From Rhodosorus marinus (lineage: Eukaryota > Rhodophyta > Stylonematophyceae > Stylonematales > Stylonemataceae): a stretch of DNA of 64,000 nt. How positions within the stretch are numbered: position 1 is the first letter of the stretch; every line of letters begins with the position of its first letter. A program made the position numbers and the translations under genes. The DNA is taken from contig JAMWBK010000004.1 of the NCBI GenBank assembly GCA_029953675.1, forward strand, positions 1,054,001-1,118,000, given 5' to 3'. This document shows, one piece after another, positions 1 through 10,149 of this stretch. A model generated the notes under the pieces. That model made no database searches. It was not told the origin of the DNA and saw only the letters and a list, made by a program, of their open reading frames with translations.

Positions 1-185
1 AGACACTTAAACTGCGTAAGAGTTCCAAGTATTCGGTAGGATGCTCAGCGAAACATTTCCGCAACCACTCCAAACCCGACTTCTCCACGTGACCAAAGCC
101 TTCCACAATGAAAGGCTGGAACCGGTGGGAGCGACCCTCTGCGCAATACAGACCGGCCATACTCTCAGCATACCGTCGCTCATTC
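1..185 (-). mobile_element. Family B retrotransposon, 3' coding fragment
   Basis: Read on the minus strand, this encodes the C-terminal stretch seen in the other B copies (RYAES..., FIVE.FGHVEKSGLEWLRKCF, EHPTEYL). The window edge cuts its 3' end and the homology stops near 185. It is a truncated, non-functional piece. Confidence 0.85.
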
Positions 186-1376
186 TAACATCGTCTTATG
201 CGCCTCGCAAGACGTAAAAGTTAAAGCGGACGATCTGAATTCATATTCCTTCATAGTAAAGACCGACATCTATCATTTTTGACGATGTATGTATCAACAG
301 CTTCTCTAGAGGACCGGCTCAACAGGGTTGTTGAGGAAATGAATTGCCACCCTGGGCCGGGGAAAATAGGCGGACAATATTTCGCATTTGCCCACGCTCG
401 GCAGAATGCAAGTCAATAGCGTAGGCTAGTATGAGGTGTCTCTTTAACCCCAAGACCCTAAACCCCTACCGCCCAAACCGCTTCCATGGATCAGTGGAAG
501 TAGAAATAGTCGTAAATATTGGCTTTACCACCCAGAATGAAATTGTTACACAGAAACGTCTAACCTCCATTTTATGGTTGAAAACGTAGAAAACTCTTGA
601 AAAAATTTTATTGACTGAATCAGAGATTTTATTCACCAATATAAATATATTTCAAGCAGATTTAATAGGCGCGCCCAACCGCCACCTGGACTTACAGGTC
701 TTCCTTCTCCCTAGTCTTGCGAAGCGCAGCATGCTATGTTAGTAAAACCTGCAATAGTATATAAATTATATTATAATTGATATCACTTGAAACGGAAACG
801 TCGCCTCTGACACAGATTCGCAACAAAACAACTCTCCCCTCAATACTGGCTTTACTACCCTCAATACTAGCTTTGGATTTGTAACAAACCCAGCTGATGG
901 AATCGTCCAGACAAGACCAACCTTGTAAAGGTTTTTTCATGAAAACAGTTAATGTACCCATGCGTTGTGGAGGAGTGGAGGCTGACCAGCTGGAATGAAT
1001 GAACTTGACGCGGGCGCGCTTAAGAAAGCGAAAAAGGCAATTTTTGAGGGCTTTTGCGGCCTCTGTATGGATAAAAACGATTGGTTATACTCTCCAGCAG
1101 AATTGCTACCTCTGCCTTCTGGATCACCGCCATGGCTTCTTTGGAGGGTACTTGGACCAAAGGTTCTACTGTACGCAGAGTATCCCAAGGAGACTCTACG
1201 GTAATCCTGATCTCAAAATGAACTTCGATTTGTGGAGGGGGCAACCAGCGGCGTGGAAATTTACAACTCTCCATTGTCACCAATGGCTCCCACGGAACGG
1301 CGAGGTTGACAACCGGATTTACACTTCAGATATCTGAAACTAGTCCTCGACGTATCCAAGAGCTCCTTTGATAGCC
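186..1376. other. Intergenic, no gene recognised
   Basis: This is AT-rich at 560-780. Open frames on both strands at 950-1340 overlap each other and show no family motif, so I annotate no gene. The last part is the promoter region of the C2 gene. Confidence 0.5.
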
Positions 1377-1383
1377 TATATAT
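1377..1383 (+). promoter_or_regulatory. TATA box
   Basis: TATATAT lies 103 bp upstream of the ATG at 1480. Similar boxes occur at a similar distance before five other genes in the window, which supports this one. Confidence 0.6.
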
Positions 1384-1479
1384 CCAAGCTCGCCGTGGTC
1401 GAATGAATATGTTTCTTCACCGTAGTCGGTGTTTAGGAAGAGCTAAGTGGTGAGTCAAAACTTCTAGTTCGGAGCAGCC

Positions 1480-2013
1480 ATGAAGGGAATAGCAGTTATT
1501 TGTGTTATCGCGTGCACTATCGGCGTAGCTGTCTCGGTGCAGCTTGGGGGTCGCGCTGAACCGGAGATTGATCCGCCGATTCCTCCAGTTGGACGTCCTT
1601 CGGAGTACAAGGACCTCTCCATCACGGTGCTGGAGGTCAACGGTGAGGAGAGCTATCTGTGGTGGCGGGTAGACAGTGGGATCAACTGGTGGCCAGATCC
1701 GTATGTCGTCATCACGGCCTACCGGAAAGACGGACCCAAGAGAACGCGACGGACGTCAGTGAAGTCGGTCAAATCCCATCGCGTCGTCTTCAACCAGAAC
1801 CTGAGCTTCGGGAGAGGCATCTGGGAGTCGATCTACGTCGAAGTATGGGATTCAGACTCGTGGCCATCGAGTGATGATAACATACTCAAGTCATCGGTCA
1901 TTGGCGTCGATGAATTCATCACCGGAAGGTACAGAACCGATCCAGTTCGTTATCGCGGCTTTGAGAACAGAAATCAGGGCACGAAGGTGTACCTTACCGT
2001 ACGACTTCAGTGA
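1480..2013 (+). CDS. Secreted C2-like domain protein
   Basis: A 177-residue protein. Residues 1-19 form a typical signal peptide. A short linker (LGG...IDPPIPP, residues 22-36) leads into a C2-like beta-sandwich at about 44-176. The strand pattern VEVWDSDSW...IGV near residues 120-143 is the C2 hallmark of alternating hydrophobics, acidic loop residues and a following Gly. C2 domains usually bind Ca2+ and lipid; the acidic loop residues are only partly kept, so binding is uncertain. The leader and linker resemble those of the EGF-C2 protein at 44950-45633, suggesting a local secreted C2 family. The start is the first ATG after the TATA box. Single exon, no breaks seen. Confidence 0.8.
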   Translation: MKGIAVICVIACTIGVAVSVQLGGRAEPEIDPPIPPVGRPSEYKDLSITVLEVNGEESYLWWRVDSGINWWPDPYVVITAYRKDGPKRTRRTSVKSVKSHRVVFNQNLSFGRGIWESIYVEVWDSDSWPSSDDNILKSSVIGVDEFITGRYRTDPVRYRGFENRNQGTKVYLTVRLQ

Positions 2014-2579
2014 AACCACCACCACTTCAGTAAGATAGCTCATCAATCGGCGAACTCGCCTAGAGGGGGCTCAGTTAGAGATTCAAATTTGTATCCATAG
2101 CACACTAAATGCTTCCGCTAACAAAGCTCACTCGCCGGCTTCCCGGACGAGGACGGAACCTAAGCGTATCGAGTGCGAATCGTAGGCCCGGTACCGTGTT
2201 TCCTGTGGTTCCGTTAGTTTCGGGAGTTCATACGTGACGTATCGTTCTAGATCATTAGAAAGCGCACTAAAGTTCAAATTTGATGTGACTTGACTAGTAC
2301 TTTTTTGAAAGTCTATGAAGACGCTGATTGATCAGGAGCTGCAGCTTATGTGCCAAAAGAATAACTTCAAGCGGGATCTGTGAGCAGCCAGCTGCCAATT
2401 CTTCATCGATTGTTGCTTGGAATGTACTCAATGCGACTCCGTCCAAAACTACGACTCCCTCAATCGCCTTGGATCTTCAGCTGAGTCCATAGGAATAGGT
2501 GACGGTGAACAGGTCATGAATGAAGAGTTGTCAGGGACGTAAGTAGATGAATAGACGTCGTAGTCCACACAACGCCTCG
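2014..2579. other. Intergenic, no gene recognised
   Basis: No coding pattern or repeat was found. It separates the C2 gene from a family C fragment that begins gradually somewhere after 2560. Confidence 0.4.
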
Positions 2580-3730
2580 CTTCTTCAGTAGTTGGCGACA
2601 GACTCTGAAACACAATTGGACTGGATCTAGCTACCTAGGAGCGCTACTCGACGCCAGCACGTCGACGAACCTCACCGAACAGCATGGCATTCGACTCCTG
2701 CTACACTCGACGGATCAACTTGGAGAACAATTAATCGAATCGAGCCTGCAATCAAAACGCAGATTGTCACGAGGAACACCGACCCCCATACTCCGCCTTA
2801 CGGAATGGCGAGCGTTGGAGAGTCAAGAACAAGAAGGGTACCCGCACACACCACCCGACAGGCCCTTGGTCGGTTCAACTCAAAAACTCCTCTCCAACTG
2901 GAATCACGGACGGGCATTCGAGGAATTGGTGGGGAACGCGGAGATCAGCCAGACGATACGTGCGCGGACACGCTCCTGCAAGGGATCTGGAGGAGGTACC
3001 TGGCTGCGAGACTTGCGAACGAAACACGGACGGGGTCTGAGTAGCGTGCGTGGAACTGAACCTGAGCCTGCGACAATTGTTGGGATTGCCGCTGCCGGAT
3101 GTACGAACACTTAGTACGTGTACGATCTGTTCACAACCACACCACGCTGCAGGCATTCAACGCCTCCGCCACTGCACCAGCTCTACCGGGAGCTGGGCAC
3201 TTCGGCAAAACATGGTCAGGGATGCACTGGCGACAGTAATGAGACAATGGCGACTCGAAGTGACAGTAGAACCGACTGGACACTACCAAAGCAGTCGGCT
3301 TCGGCCTGACATCCAAGCTCGACATCCACGAACAGAACAGGCAAGCTCTACATGATCGATGTGAAGGTGACCTCGCCGTTGCAAAGAACACACCTACACA
3401 AAGCGTCTTGGGAGACCGGATATGCGGCACTCAAAGCGGAAAAGTTTAAAGAGTCCAAATGCCGTGACAGTATCGGAGAACACAACGACCACATCTTCAT
3501 CCCCTTCTGTCTAGAAACATTTGGGTGTGGGAAAACAAGCGAGTGAATTCCTGCAGGAAACGACTGTACACCTGGATCAGCGGGCAACGCGAGTAAGTGA
3601 GGCTCGGGCGATCTTAAACCGCACCCTGTGGAAAGGCAACGCTATCCTTGCCACCCAGGCTCGTTTCGACGAAGTAGACTATGACATCGTCCCAATCTTA
3701 GAACGTACCCACACAACCCAATAGGAGTTT
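2580..3730 (+). mobile_element. Family C retrotransposon C-terminal remnant
   Basis: Four overlapping frames each carry part of one protein and switch near 3050, 3350 and 3520. Pieces in order: a linker ending GSGGGTWLRDL; the Cys/His cluster NLSLRQLLGLPLP...CTICS; the RLE-like stretch LRPDIQARHPRTEQ followed by IDVKVTSPLQ; and the C-terminal helix region (FCLETFG, ASEFLQE, ILNRTLWKGNA). The same order occurs at 16562-17911. Frameshifts make it a dead copy; the upstream RT is absent. Confidence 0.85.
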
Positions 3731-4207
3731 CGTTGCTGACCAATAGCGTCCTTATTCCCTCTTAATGGGCTCCAATAGGGAGCTCTTCAGTAAAGTGTAC
3801 AAGGTTACAGATAGTGATAGACTATTAAAAAACAGTATAAAAGAACTGGGTATCTGAGCGAAAATCTTCCCACAAAAACAGGCGCGATTCCTCGATAAGG
3901 GGGTCCAATAAATGGTCCGACATTCAATCAACGTTAGTATTATTAGACAGGAGATGATTGATTCTTTTTTCAATTATTATTAATCATCTCCAGCCCAGGT
4001 ATTGAATCATGATTACTTCTGAGGTAGCAAGCTCTCACTCGCATATCCGTTGGAAATCTGTCTCCGGCATTGAATAGCGATCATTTCAGGGTGTGACAGA
4101 CTGTCCCTATCAATTTAATGGTTTTTCTATATACTGGATGACCACAGCGCCGTCGTTTTAGCGCATCTGGGTTTGGTATAATAGCCAAAGCCCGAGTAGT
4201 GATAGAG

Positions 4208-4270
4208 GGGATAGTGGAAGAGAGAAAAGAAGAGAGATGGGATAGTGGAAGAGAGAAAAGAAGAGAGATG
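4208..4270. repeat. 31-bp tandem duplication
   Basis: A purine-rich unit (GATAGTGGAAGAGAG...) of 31 bp is present twice back to back without change. No gene surrounds it. Confidence 0.9.
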
Positions 4271-4713
4271 CGCAGCCGCAAAAGTTGAAATTCTTGAGAC
4301 AGGTGAGTTCTTACAGTGGATTGTGTCTATTGCGTATTGGTGTGAGCTTCATCATCGAATCGCGTAGAACGCTTTAGCCGGAAGGGGTTGCACGAAAGCG
4401 AATTGTTCGCGTCGCTTTCTCGGGCGATTTTGGAAACCGAATTTTCATCAGATATTTACAACAATATCATTATAAAATGGAGGCATCTCATAGTTAGTAT
4501 TTTATGCAGAGTTTGTTTTGTCCGACACTTTTATTGAGTTTGTCTTCTACAACATTTTTATTGATTTATAGGAAGTTAGGACCCACGTGTGTGCGGAGAA
4601 AATTTGATCCTCCAAAAAAGAACACACTTCTAAACAGTTTCTCATTTTTTTCGATGAATGATGAGAAGCGGCGAAAGCTTTAGCTTCGTTCTCTTCGAAT
4701 TTTGAAGCTTCAG

Positions 4714-4945
4714 CTTTAGCTCATCATCGAGTGCACTTGGCAGTTTATGGATCCTTTGGTTCCCGTTGACTAAGTGTCTCAGGGCCTTGTTTGTCCGATT
4801 GACGTTTCTTCTTGTGGTGCCCGTATGAACGCTCATTGATGTTGGAAAGAGGTGCAAATATGCGGTTTAGCTCATCGTCGAGTACTTGGCAATTGAGTGA
4901 TGTGAGTTTATGGATTCCTTTGGTTCCCGTTGACTAACTGTACTC
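4714..4945. repeat. Diverged direct duplication of about 75 bp
   Basis: The segment around 4714-4792 (TTAGCTCATCATCGAG ... GGTTCCCGTTGACTAA) recurs at 4866-4945 with small indels. The rest of 3731-5355 is AT-rich intergenic DNA with no gene that I can support. Confidence 0.7.
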
Positions 4946-5355
4946 GGGGCTTTATAACCCCATGAACTGACCCTCAAGAATACATATATAGGACGGAAAG
5001 ACCTCGAATCCAGAAGGAGAGCAGCGTTGCTTCGCGACGAATTGTCTTCGATTGAACAAATTCATTCTGTAGTTGCGTGGAGGATTGTTCTTGTTAGTTT
5101 CTGCAAAGAGCAGAAAAATACATTTGAGAGCGGAGGGTCCTGAGTTGTAGCACTGAATGAATGTACCACTAGAGCACGAACGTCGCCAGCACCACTGCTA
5201 AACTACTGTTCTCAAATAGGAAAATTTCGGAGCCGAGCAACCTTTCAATGTCAAGTGCACGGTTTTACGTTATACATGATATATGTTTGCAACTGCGGAA
5301 TTATGTAGACTGTACTCTGAGAAGGTTTCTACATCATGGTGAACAAAGGTTGATC

Positions 5356-7290
5356 TCACACCTTGCGAGCCACGAATATCTCACAAGCTTTGCTGCCCTT
5401 CCGTCCTGAAGCGACAACCCAACCGTCGGGATCTACAACCAGGCAGGCCATGTTCAACGCTGGAGCAGCGGGCACGAGGCTTATGTAGCCCTTATTCCCA
5501 ATCTCCATGAAGAATTCTGCCTTGTCAGAAGGCGGTCTATCTATATCCCTCGTGGCTGTCACCCTGCCAGTCCCAACATCAACTTCTAGCTTCTTTCCGG
5601 TAAGCCTTGACTGAAGTTCCACCTTTCCATTCCTCGAGTGCATAACTGTGAAGAGGAAGGATTTAATCTTTGATGGCAAAAGAACCTTCACCGCCCGTAT
5701 CTGGGATTCTCCAGTCGTCTCCACTAGACGATTTTGAGCGCTCATTCGCAAGATGACTTTGCTTCCAGACAACGGAACTGGTCCAGAGCTAAGGGAAACT
5801 TTCATCTTCCTATCATTTGCACGTGATGTGGACGCAATTATTCTTCCCCTTTCGGATCCCTCTTCCGGTCTTAGGTAACCAAAGCCCTGTCTCGCCGATT
5901 GGACTGCTTCTTCTCCAGCGCCAACATTCCTCAGTCTAAATTTGAGCCTGGTATTCCAAGAGTTGGGGTTATACCATGTAGAAGCTTTAAGAACAACTTC
6001 AGCGCCCTCCTTGATAAGAGTCGCCACTCTTCCATTCACAGTTGACCTCAGCGAGAAAAGGGAGCCCGGCGAGGGTTCTCCAATCATCATCCACTGCGAG
6101 GCAAAGCGTGCCACCTCTGACTCGGCGTACACCTGATCGCTTGCATTGTCCTTTGACAGGAACAGACCGGCTCCGCTTGACTTGAGCGCCACGATGGAGC
6201 CGGAAGGTGTGTATGTATCGGACGGTGTGATATCCGGTACGATCTCTTGAAATCCATCTAGCGTCCTGAAAATATATCCGTAGGGAGTTCTTTCCATCGG
6301 TCCACGGTATAATTGGCTACCCATTTCCCACTTAACGTTTCCATCCGCATCCAGTTTTATAATGTTTGAACCGCCTAGCACCACCCCTCCATCCTCATCC
6401 GCGAGCATCGAGTACAGGACAGTGCTCGGGATCTCCGTAATTGTCTTCTTCCACAGGATTTGCCCACCTTTGCCTAGCTTGTGGACGCGATAGTTTTGAG
6501 GTGCGGAGGTGTCATGGTCTAGGTTCGTCGTACAACCAACAAAGTAGCTTCCATCGGCTCCGTATACTGGTGCCGCGTTCCTTTCCTGGCTACAAAAACT
6601 CCCGGTGGTGCTCAGTTTCTTTCTCCATAATAGCGTCCCGGATTTCGATATTTTGTGGACGAAGAGATCTCCACCGCTGTTCATAGAAGATATGATATTA
6701 AGGTTCTCCACCTCGACAATACCACCTCCCCGTTCTCTATAGTACTGTCCTGGTGAGAAAAATTTTCTCCAGAGACGGTTCCCGTCTGCATCCAACTTGA
6801 GAATCTCTGCTTCGGCAACAACAATTGACCCGTCTCTGAGCTCAATCACCCCGGTGGGAAAGTCATCCTCTATGAAGTCAAAAGGGTGGTCCCAACTCAA
6901 GTCACGGTTCGAGTCGAATCTCTGCACACCTGCATCCTCCCCAGAATACGACCTTGTACCGGCTATGACTATGTCACCGTTCCTCGTGCGAGCAGCAACT
7001 TGGCATTGAGAATCGTGCGGAACCAAAAGTTTTCTCTCAGATACCACATACGACCCTCTGGTAATCTCAAAGTATTCGCAACCTATTCCGTTGTAACCAT
7101 TTTTACCAACAACCCCAAAGCTATCGCCTTCCAAAGGAAATACGTAAGACAAGAACGTCGGCGTCTGAGGATCATTTCTCGCGTTGTCATAGCTAAAAGT
7201 GATCGTGGAGGATATCTTCTCCGCTGTACTAAAAGTGGAGAATACAGCCCCCAAAGCAAGGACACAGAATAGAGTACTCAGTCGAATCAT
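5356..7290 (-). CDS. Large secreted beta-propeller / beta-trefoil-like protein
   Basis: A 644-residue protein. Residues 1-23 are a signal peptide. Residues about 30-365 carry at least four propeller-blade signatures with the pattern K-L/I-x2-x-G-x3-W-x(K/M), for example LDADGNRLWRK, ISKSGTLLWRK, LGKGGQILWKK and LDADGNVKWEM, as in PQQ-like or delta-60-type repeat proteins. The C-terminal part (about 370-640) has repeated stretches such as GSIVALKSSGAGLFLSKDN and GKVELQSRLTGKKLEVD, which resemble beta-trefoil (fascin/actin-crosslinking-like) repeats. It is probably an extracellular or wall-associated binding protein; no enzyme motif is seen. Single exon, intact; the ATG is the only one before the signal peptide. 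Confidence 0.75.
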   Translation of the reverse strand: MIRLSTLFCVLALGAVFSTFSTAEKISSTITFSYDNARNDPQTPTFLSYVFPLEGDSFGVVGKNGYNGIGCEYFEITRGSYVVSERKLLVPHDSQCQVAARTRNGDIVIAGTRSYSGEDAGVQRFDSNRDLSWDHPFDFIEDDFPTGVIELRDGSIVVAEAEILKLDADGNRLWRKFFSPGQYYRERGGGIVEVENLNIISSMNSGGDLFVHKISKSGTLLWRKKLSTTGSFCSQERNAAPVYGADGSYFVGCTTNLDHDTSAPQNYRVHKLGKGGQILWKKTITEIPSTVLYSMLADEDGGVVLGGSNIIKLDADGNVKWEMGSQLYRGPMERTPYGYIFRTLDGFQEIVPDITPSDTYTPSGSIVALKSSGAGLFLSKDNASDQVYAESEVARFASQWMMIGEPSPGSLFSLRSTVNGRVATLIKEGAEVVLKASTWYNPNSWNTRLKFRLRNVGAGEEAVQSARQGFGYLRPEEGSERGRIIASTSRANDRKMKVSLSSGPVPLSGSKVILRMSAQNRLVETTGESQIRAVKVLLPSKIKSFLFTVMHSRNGKVELQSRLTGKKLEVDVGTGRVTATRDIDRPPSDKAEFFMEIGNKGYISLVPAAPALNMACLVVDPDGWVVASGRKGSKACEIFVARKV

Positions 7291-7368
7291 GTTTCAATTT
7301 TTTTTTCCAACCCGAGGTTCCTTCGGCCGTCAGGAAGTATGAGAGCTCATCTCACCAAACTCTCATCC

Positions 7369-7408
7369 ACTCCAATTCACTCCAATCCACTCCAATCCAC
7401 TCCAATCC
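7369..7408. repeat. Short tandem repeat (CTCCAATCCA)n
   Basis: Four near-identical 10-bp units lie about 80-120 bp upstream of the propeller gene start, in its promoter or 5' UTR. The rest of 7409-8496 is AT-rich with no recognised gene. Confidence 0.85.
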
Positions 7409-8496
7409 AGTCAATCTTGGGGAGATATGCGCTTCACCGGGAGTTTTCTCATCTACCTCTAAGGACTCGGTCAACATCTCTCTGACTGCGCGCACTGAAC
7501 AGCAGCATATTAATACCCTTCCGCCGTATGCGCAGAACGTGGAGGCTAACCCAATGTCGCTGAAGTGAAAAGACAAACCAAATCGGAGATTTTCATCCTT
7601 CTCATCCCTTCTTGGCCTTCCTCTTCTCAGCGGTCAAACATATCTGCTTGCGATATGACCATTCATAATTTTGAACACTCTGATCTGCAAGCATTCTAAA
7701 TGGTCTCAGATCATGATATGAATATCAGTGGACAGGTTACTGGTCCACCCGGAGGGTAAAAACTTGCTTGAGAACAAAGTACACTTCAAATTTAAGTTCA
7801 TATATATACATAACCCAAGATGCTGTTGCGTTACGGGCTAACTTAGATAATCCTGCAGGCAATAGGCAAAACAGATGGACTAATTTAGAACGTCATCAGC
7901 GTCTAGATCTGCGTGCAGAAGCATATTTTGTACGTGTCGTCACGTCCCTATCTAAAATATTTTATAATCAACAATAAATTGGGTAGCAAGGAATTTTCTG
8001 TTGCGAGTTTCTAGTCTCCAAGAAAGAAAAATCGTCTTATTTATAGAGTTCCATAACTTTGGATGCACTTCTAATAATGTTTAACGCTTTTTATACGTTT
8101 TTCATGCTATTTATTTTGCTTTTGGCCGCCCTAAAAATATTATTTTTACTTTGTTTTACAGTTTTTTATGCTCTATGCTCTATTATATGTCTTACCTTGT
8201 GAAAATGGATTCTCAGTTGTAAGCTATTCTCGTTGACTGGCTTCAGGCAGCCTGGTAGGCTGCTAGTCCAGATATACTGAAAAGCGGTCAAAACTGCATA
8301 AAAAGCCTAAAAAAACCAACACGTAGACCAGGCACATCTTGAGCTCGCGGTGCGAAATGATTGTGTTGCGTATGTAGGTTTTGGTTCGGGATGTTGCTCG
8401 TTTGGTACTGTATAGGGGGTTTCACATTTGTTTATTTTTATAGATTTGCTATTCATTTTTGATTGCCTCACTTCATTCGTACCCTGACCCCACGCC

Positions 8497-8962
8497 TCAA
8501 AATGATGAACGCCGTGTAGCCGACCTGGTGATCACCTGTGACGACAGCCGCCGTACCACATACGTTGATCTTGCTGTTCCTAACCCTCAAGCTAGTCGTT
8601 ATCTCCCGGCTGCGGGGGAGCGCCGTGGATCTGCCGCCGCCAGCATGAGACGCCGCAAAGAGATCAAATACGCGGGGGCTTTGTCTTCCCCTGGTGTTCG
8701 TGCTTCGGCACTAGCACATCGCTTGGTACCCCTGATCATTGAGTGCTTTGGGTTCATGGACTCTGTTGGTTCTCGCTGGCTTCGGGAGTTGTTCCGCGAA
8801 CGCCCTGACCGTCTTCAATCGTTGTTTACCCGCTTAAGTTTCCTGCTGTGGCGCATGAATGCCGCTTTGATGTTGGAGGCGCGAGTACTTCGCCGCGCTT
8901 AGTCTTTTTTTCCCCTGGGTTTTTTTTTTTTTTTTCAGCCTCCGATTAAACCATTCGTTCGT
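8497..8962 (+). mobile_element. Family A retrotransposon 3' fragment, plus strand
   Basis: A 5'-truncated copy beginning in the RLE-like motif (NDERRVADLVITCDD ... TTYVDLAVPNPQ) and running open to the stop (ends LLWRMNAALMLEARVLRRA). The stop is followed by the A-type 3' UTR: TAGTC, a T-run, CCCC, a second T-run, CAGCCTCCGATTAAACC and an ATTCGTTCGT tail. Nearly identical to the C-terminus of the copy at 10150-12607, so it is young. Confidence 0.92.
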
Positions 8963-9129
8963 CGACCCCTCAATGAGTACTCTAGCGTTCGTAGTCCCCG
9001 ACTGCGATGGGCCGTCCTCATTCACTACAGTAGAGACTCTATGACGGCAATAGTAGGGGTGTTGTGCCAAATTGGGTAGGGTTTTTGCGGGGGGGCGGGA
9101 TTTTGCCGAGGGGATCGGGATTTTCGCTG

Positions 9130-9357
9130 TTTACCCCTCTAAAACCCACTGTTTTCACAGGTTTAACCACTTCTTGGTCATAAACATCGAAAAAACCGAC
9201 CCACTTCGCACAACCCTAGTAATAGTAGGGTCTGCCAAGGCTGTCGGTTTTGCCTGTTAACTCTCTAGAACCCTCTGTTTTCGCGGGTTTAACCACTTCT
9301 GGGTCGTAAAGCGCGAAAAACCCAACCCACTTGGCACAACCCTAGTACTAGTAGGGT
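9130..9357. repeat. 126-bp direct repeat, two copies
   Basis: GTTTAACCACTTCT and the following CCCACTT.GCACAACCCTAGTA recur with a 126-bp period (anchors at 9161 and 9287). The AACCCAACCCACTTGGCACA motif also appears alone near 35775. It is not a known element and could be the 3' UTR or a satellite of another repeat. Confidence 0.7.
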
Positions 9358-9741
9358 TGTGCAGGAAACGAATTACCCACCAGTGCCGGATGTGATGGTG
9401 ACATCGCCACTTCAAAGGCATCAGTTGAGACATACGAGCTGGAGCTGGGGGTATGCTGCGAAACAAGCAGAACAAGCGAAGGCGTTGCATTATAAGGAAG
9501 TGTTGAGCGGGCAAAACCGAGATGTGGTTCTTGTGCCGTTCATTTTTGAGACTTTTTGTCGAATAGGCCATGCAAGCCTTGAATTTCTTCGAACGGCGAG
9601 CGCGCACCTGCATGATCGTGACTCCCATCTATCGTCGGTGAGGGGTTAATTAAACCGCATTTTGTGGCAGCACAATGCTGCGCTAGTTGAGCACGCGATC
9701 GAGAAAGATCGCGCAGATAGACCCATATTTCCCCTAAGTAG
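9358..9741 (+). mobile_element. Family C retrotransposon 3' fragment
   Basis: Encodes VMVTSPLQRHQLRH, YAAKQAEQAKALHYKE, VPFIFETF, SLEFLRTASAHLHDRD and a degraded ILIKPHFVAAQ end. This matches the segment after the RLE motif in the copy at 16562-17911. Truncated at both ends. Confidence 0.85.
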
Positions 9742-9842
9742 AATTTAGATGAGACTGTTGGACAGGGAGTCCAGGTTTGGTTAGTGCGTACGTAGTGATC
9801 GTGTGATGCGCTACATTAGGTAGCTGCCCAATAAAGGCTACG

Positions 9843-10149
9843 GGGAATACGAACGAATGGTTTAATCGGAGGCTGAAAAAAAAACCCCAAGGGGAAAAAA
9901 AGACTAAGCGCGGCGAAGTACTCGCGCCTCCAACATCAAAGCGGCATTCATGCTCCACAGCAGGAAACTTAAGCGGGTAAACAACGATTGAAGACGGTCA
10001 GGGCGTTCGCGGAACAACTCCCGAAGCCAGCGAGAACCAACAGAGTCCATGAACCCAAAGCACTCAATGATCAGGGGTACCAAGCGATGTGCTAGTGCCG
10101 AAGCACGAACACCAGAGGAAGACAAAGCCCCCGCGTATTTGATCTCTTG
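9843..10149 (-). mobile_element. Family A short 3' module
   Basis: Minus-strand A 3' end whose 5' junction is exactly AAGAGATCAAATACG (protein KEIKYAG). It carries the last part of the coding region and the full 3' UTR with an ATTCGT-type tail. It sits directly downstream, in tandem and in the same orientation, of the larger A copy at 10150-12607. The same 5' junction is used in two composite units near 13.35 and 13.63 kb. Confidence 0.9.

Noticed and set aside
949-1337. Several overlapping frames of 70-110 codons on both strands
   Set aside because: Mutually exclusive frames with no motif or start context; the real gene starts at 1480.
8470-8980. Target-site duplication (GACCCC) around the A fragment at 8.5 kb
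   Set aside because: Only six bases match and the spacing to the element ends is uncertain; not strong enough to call.
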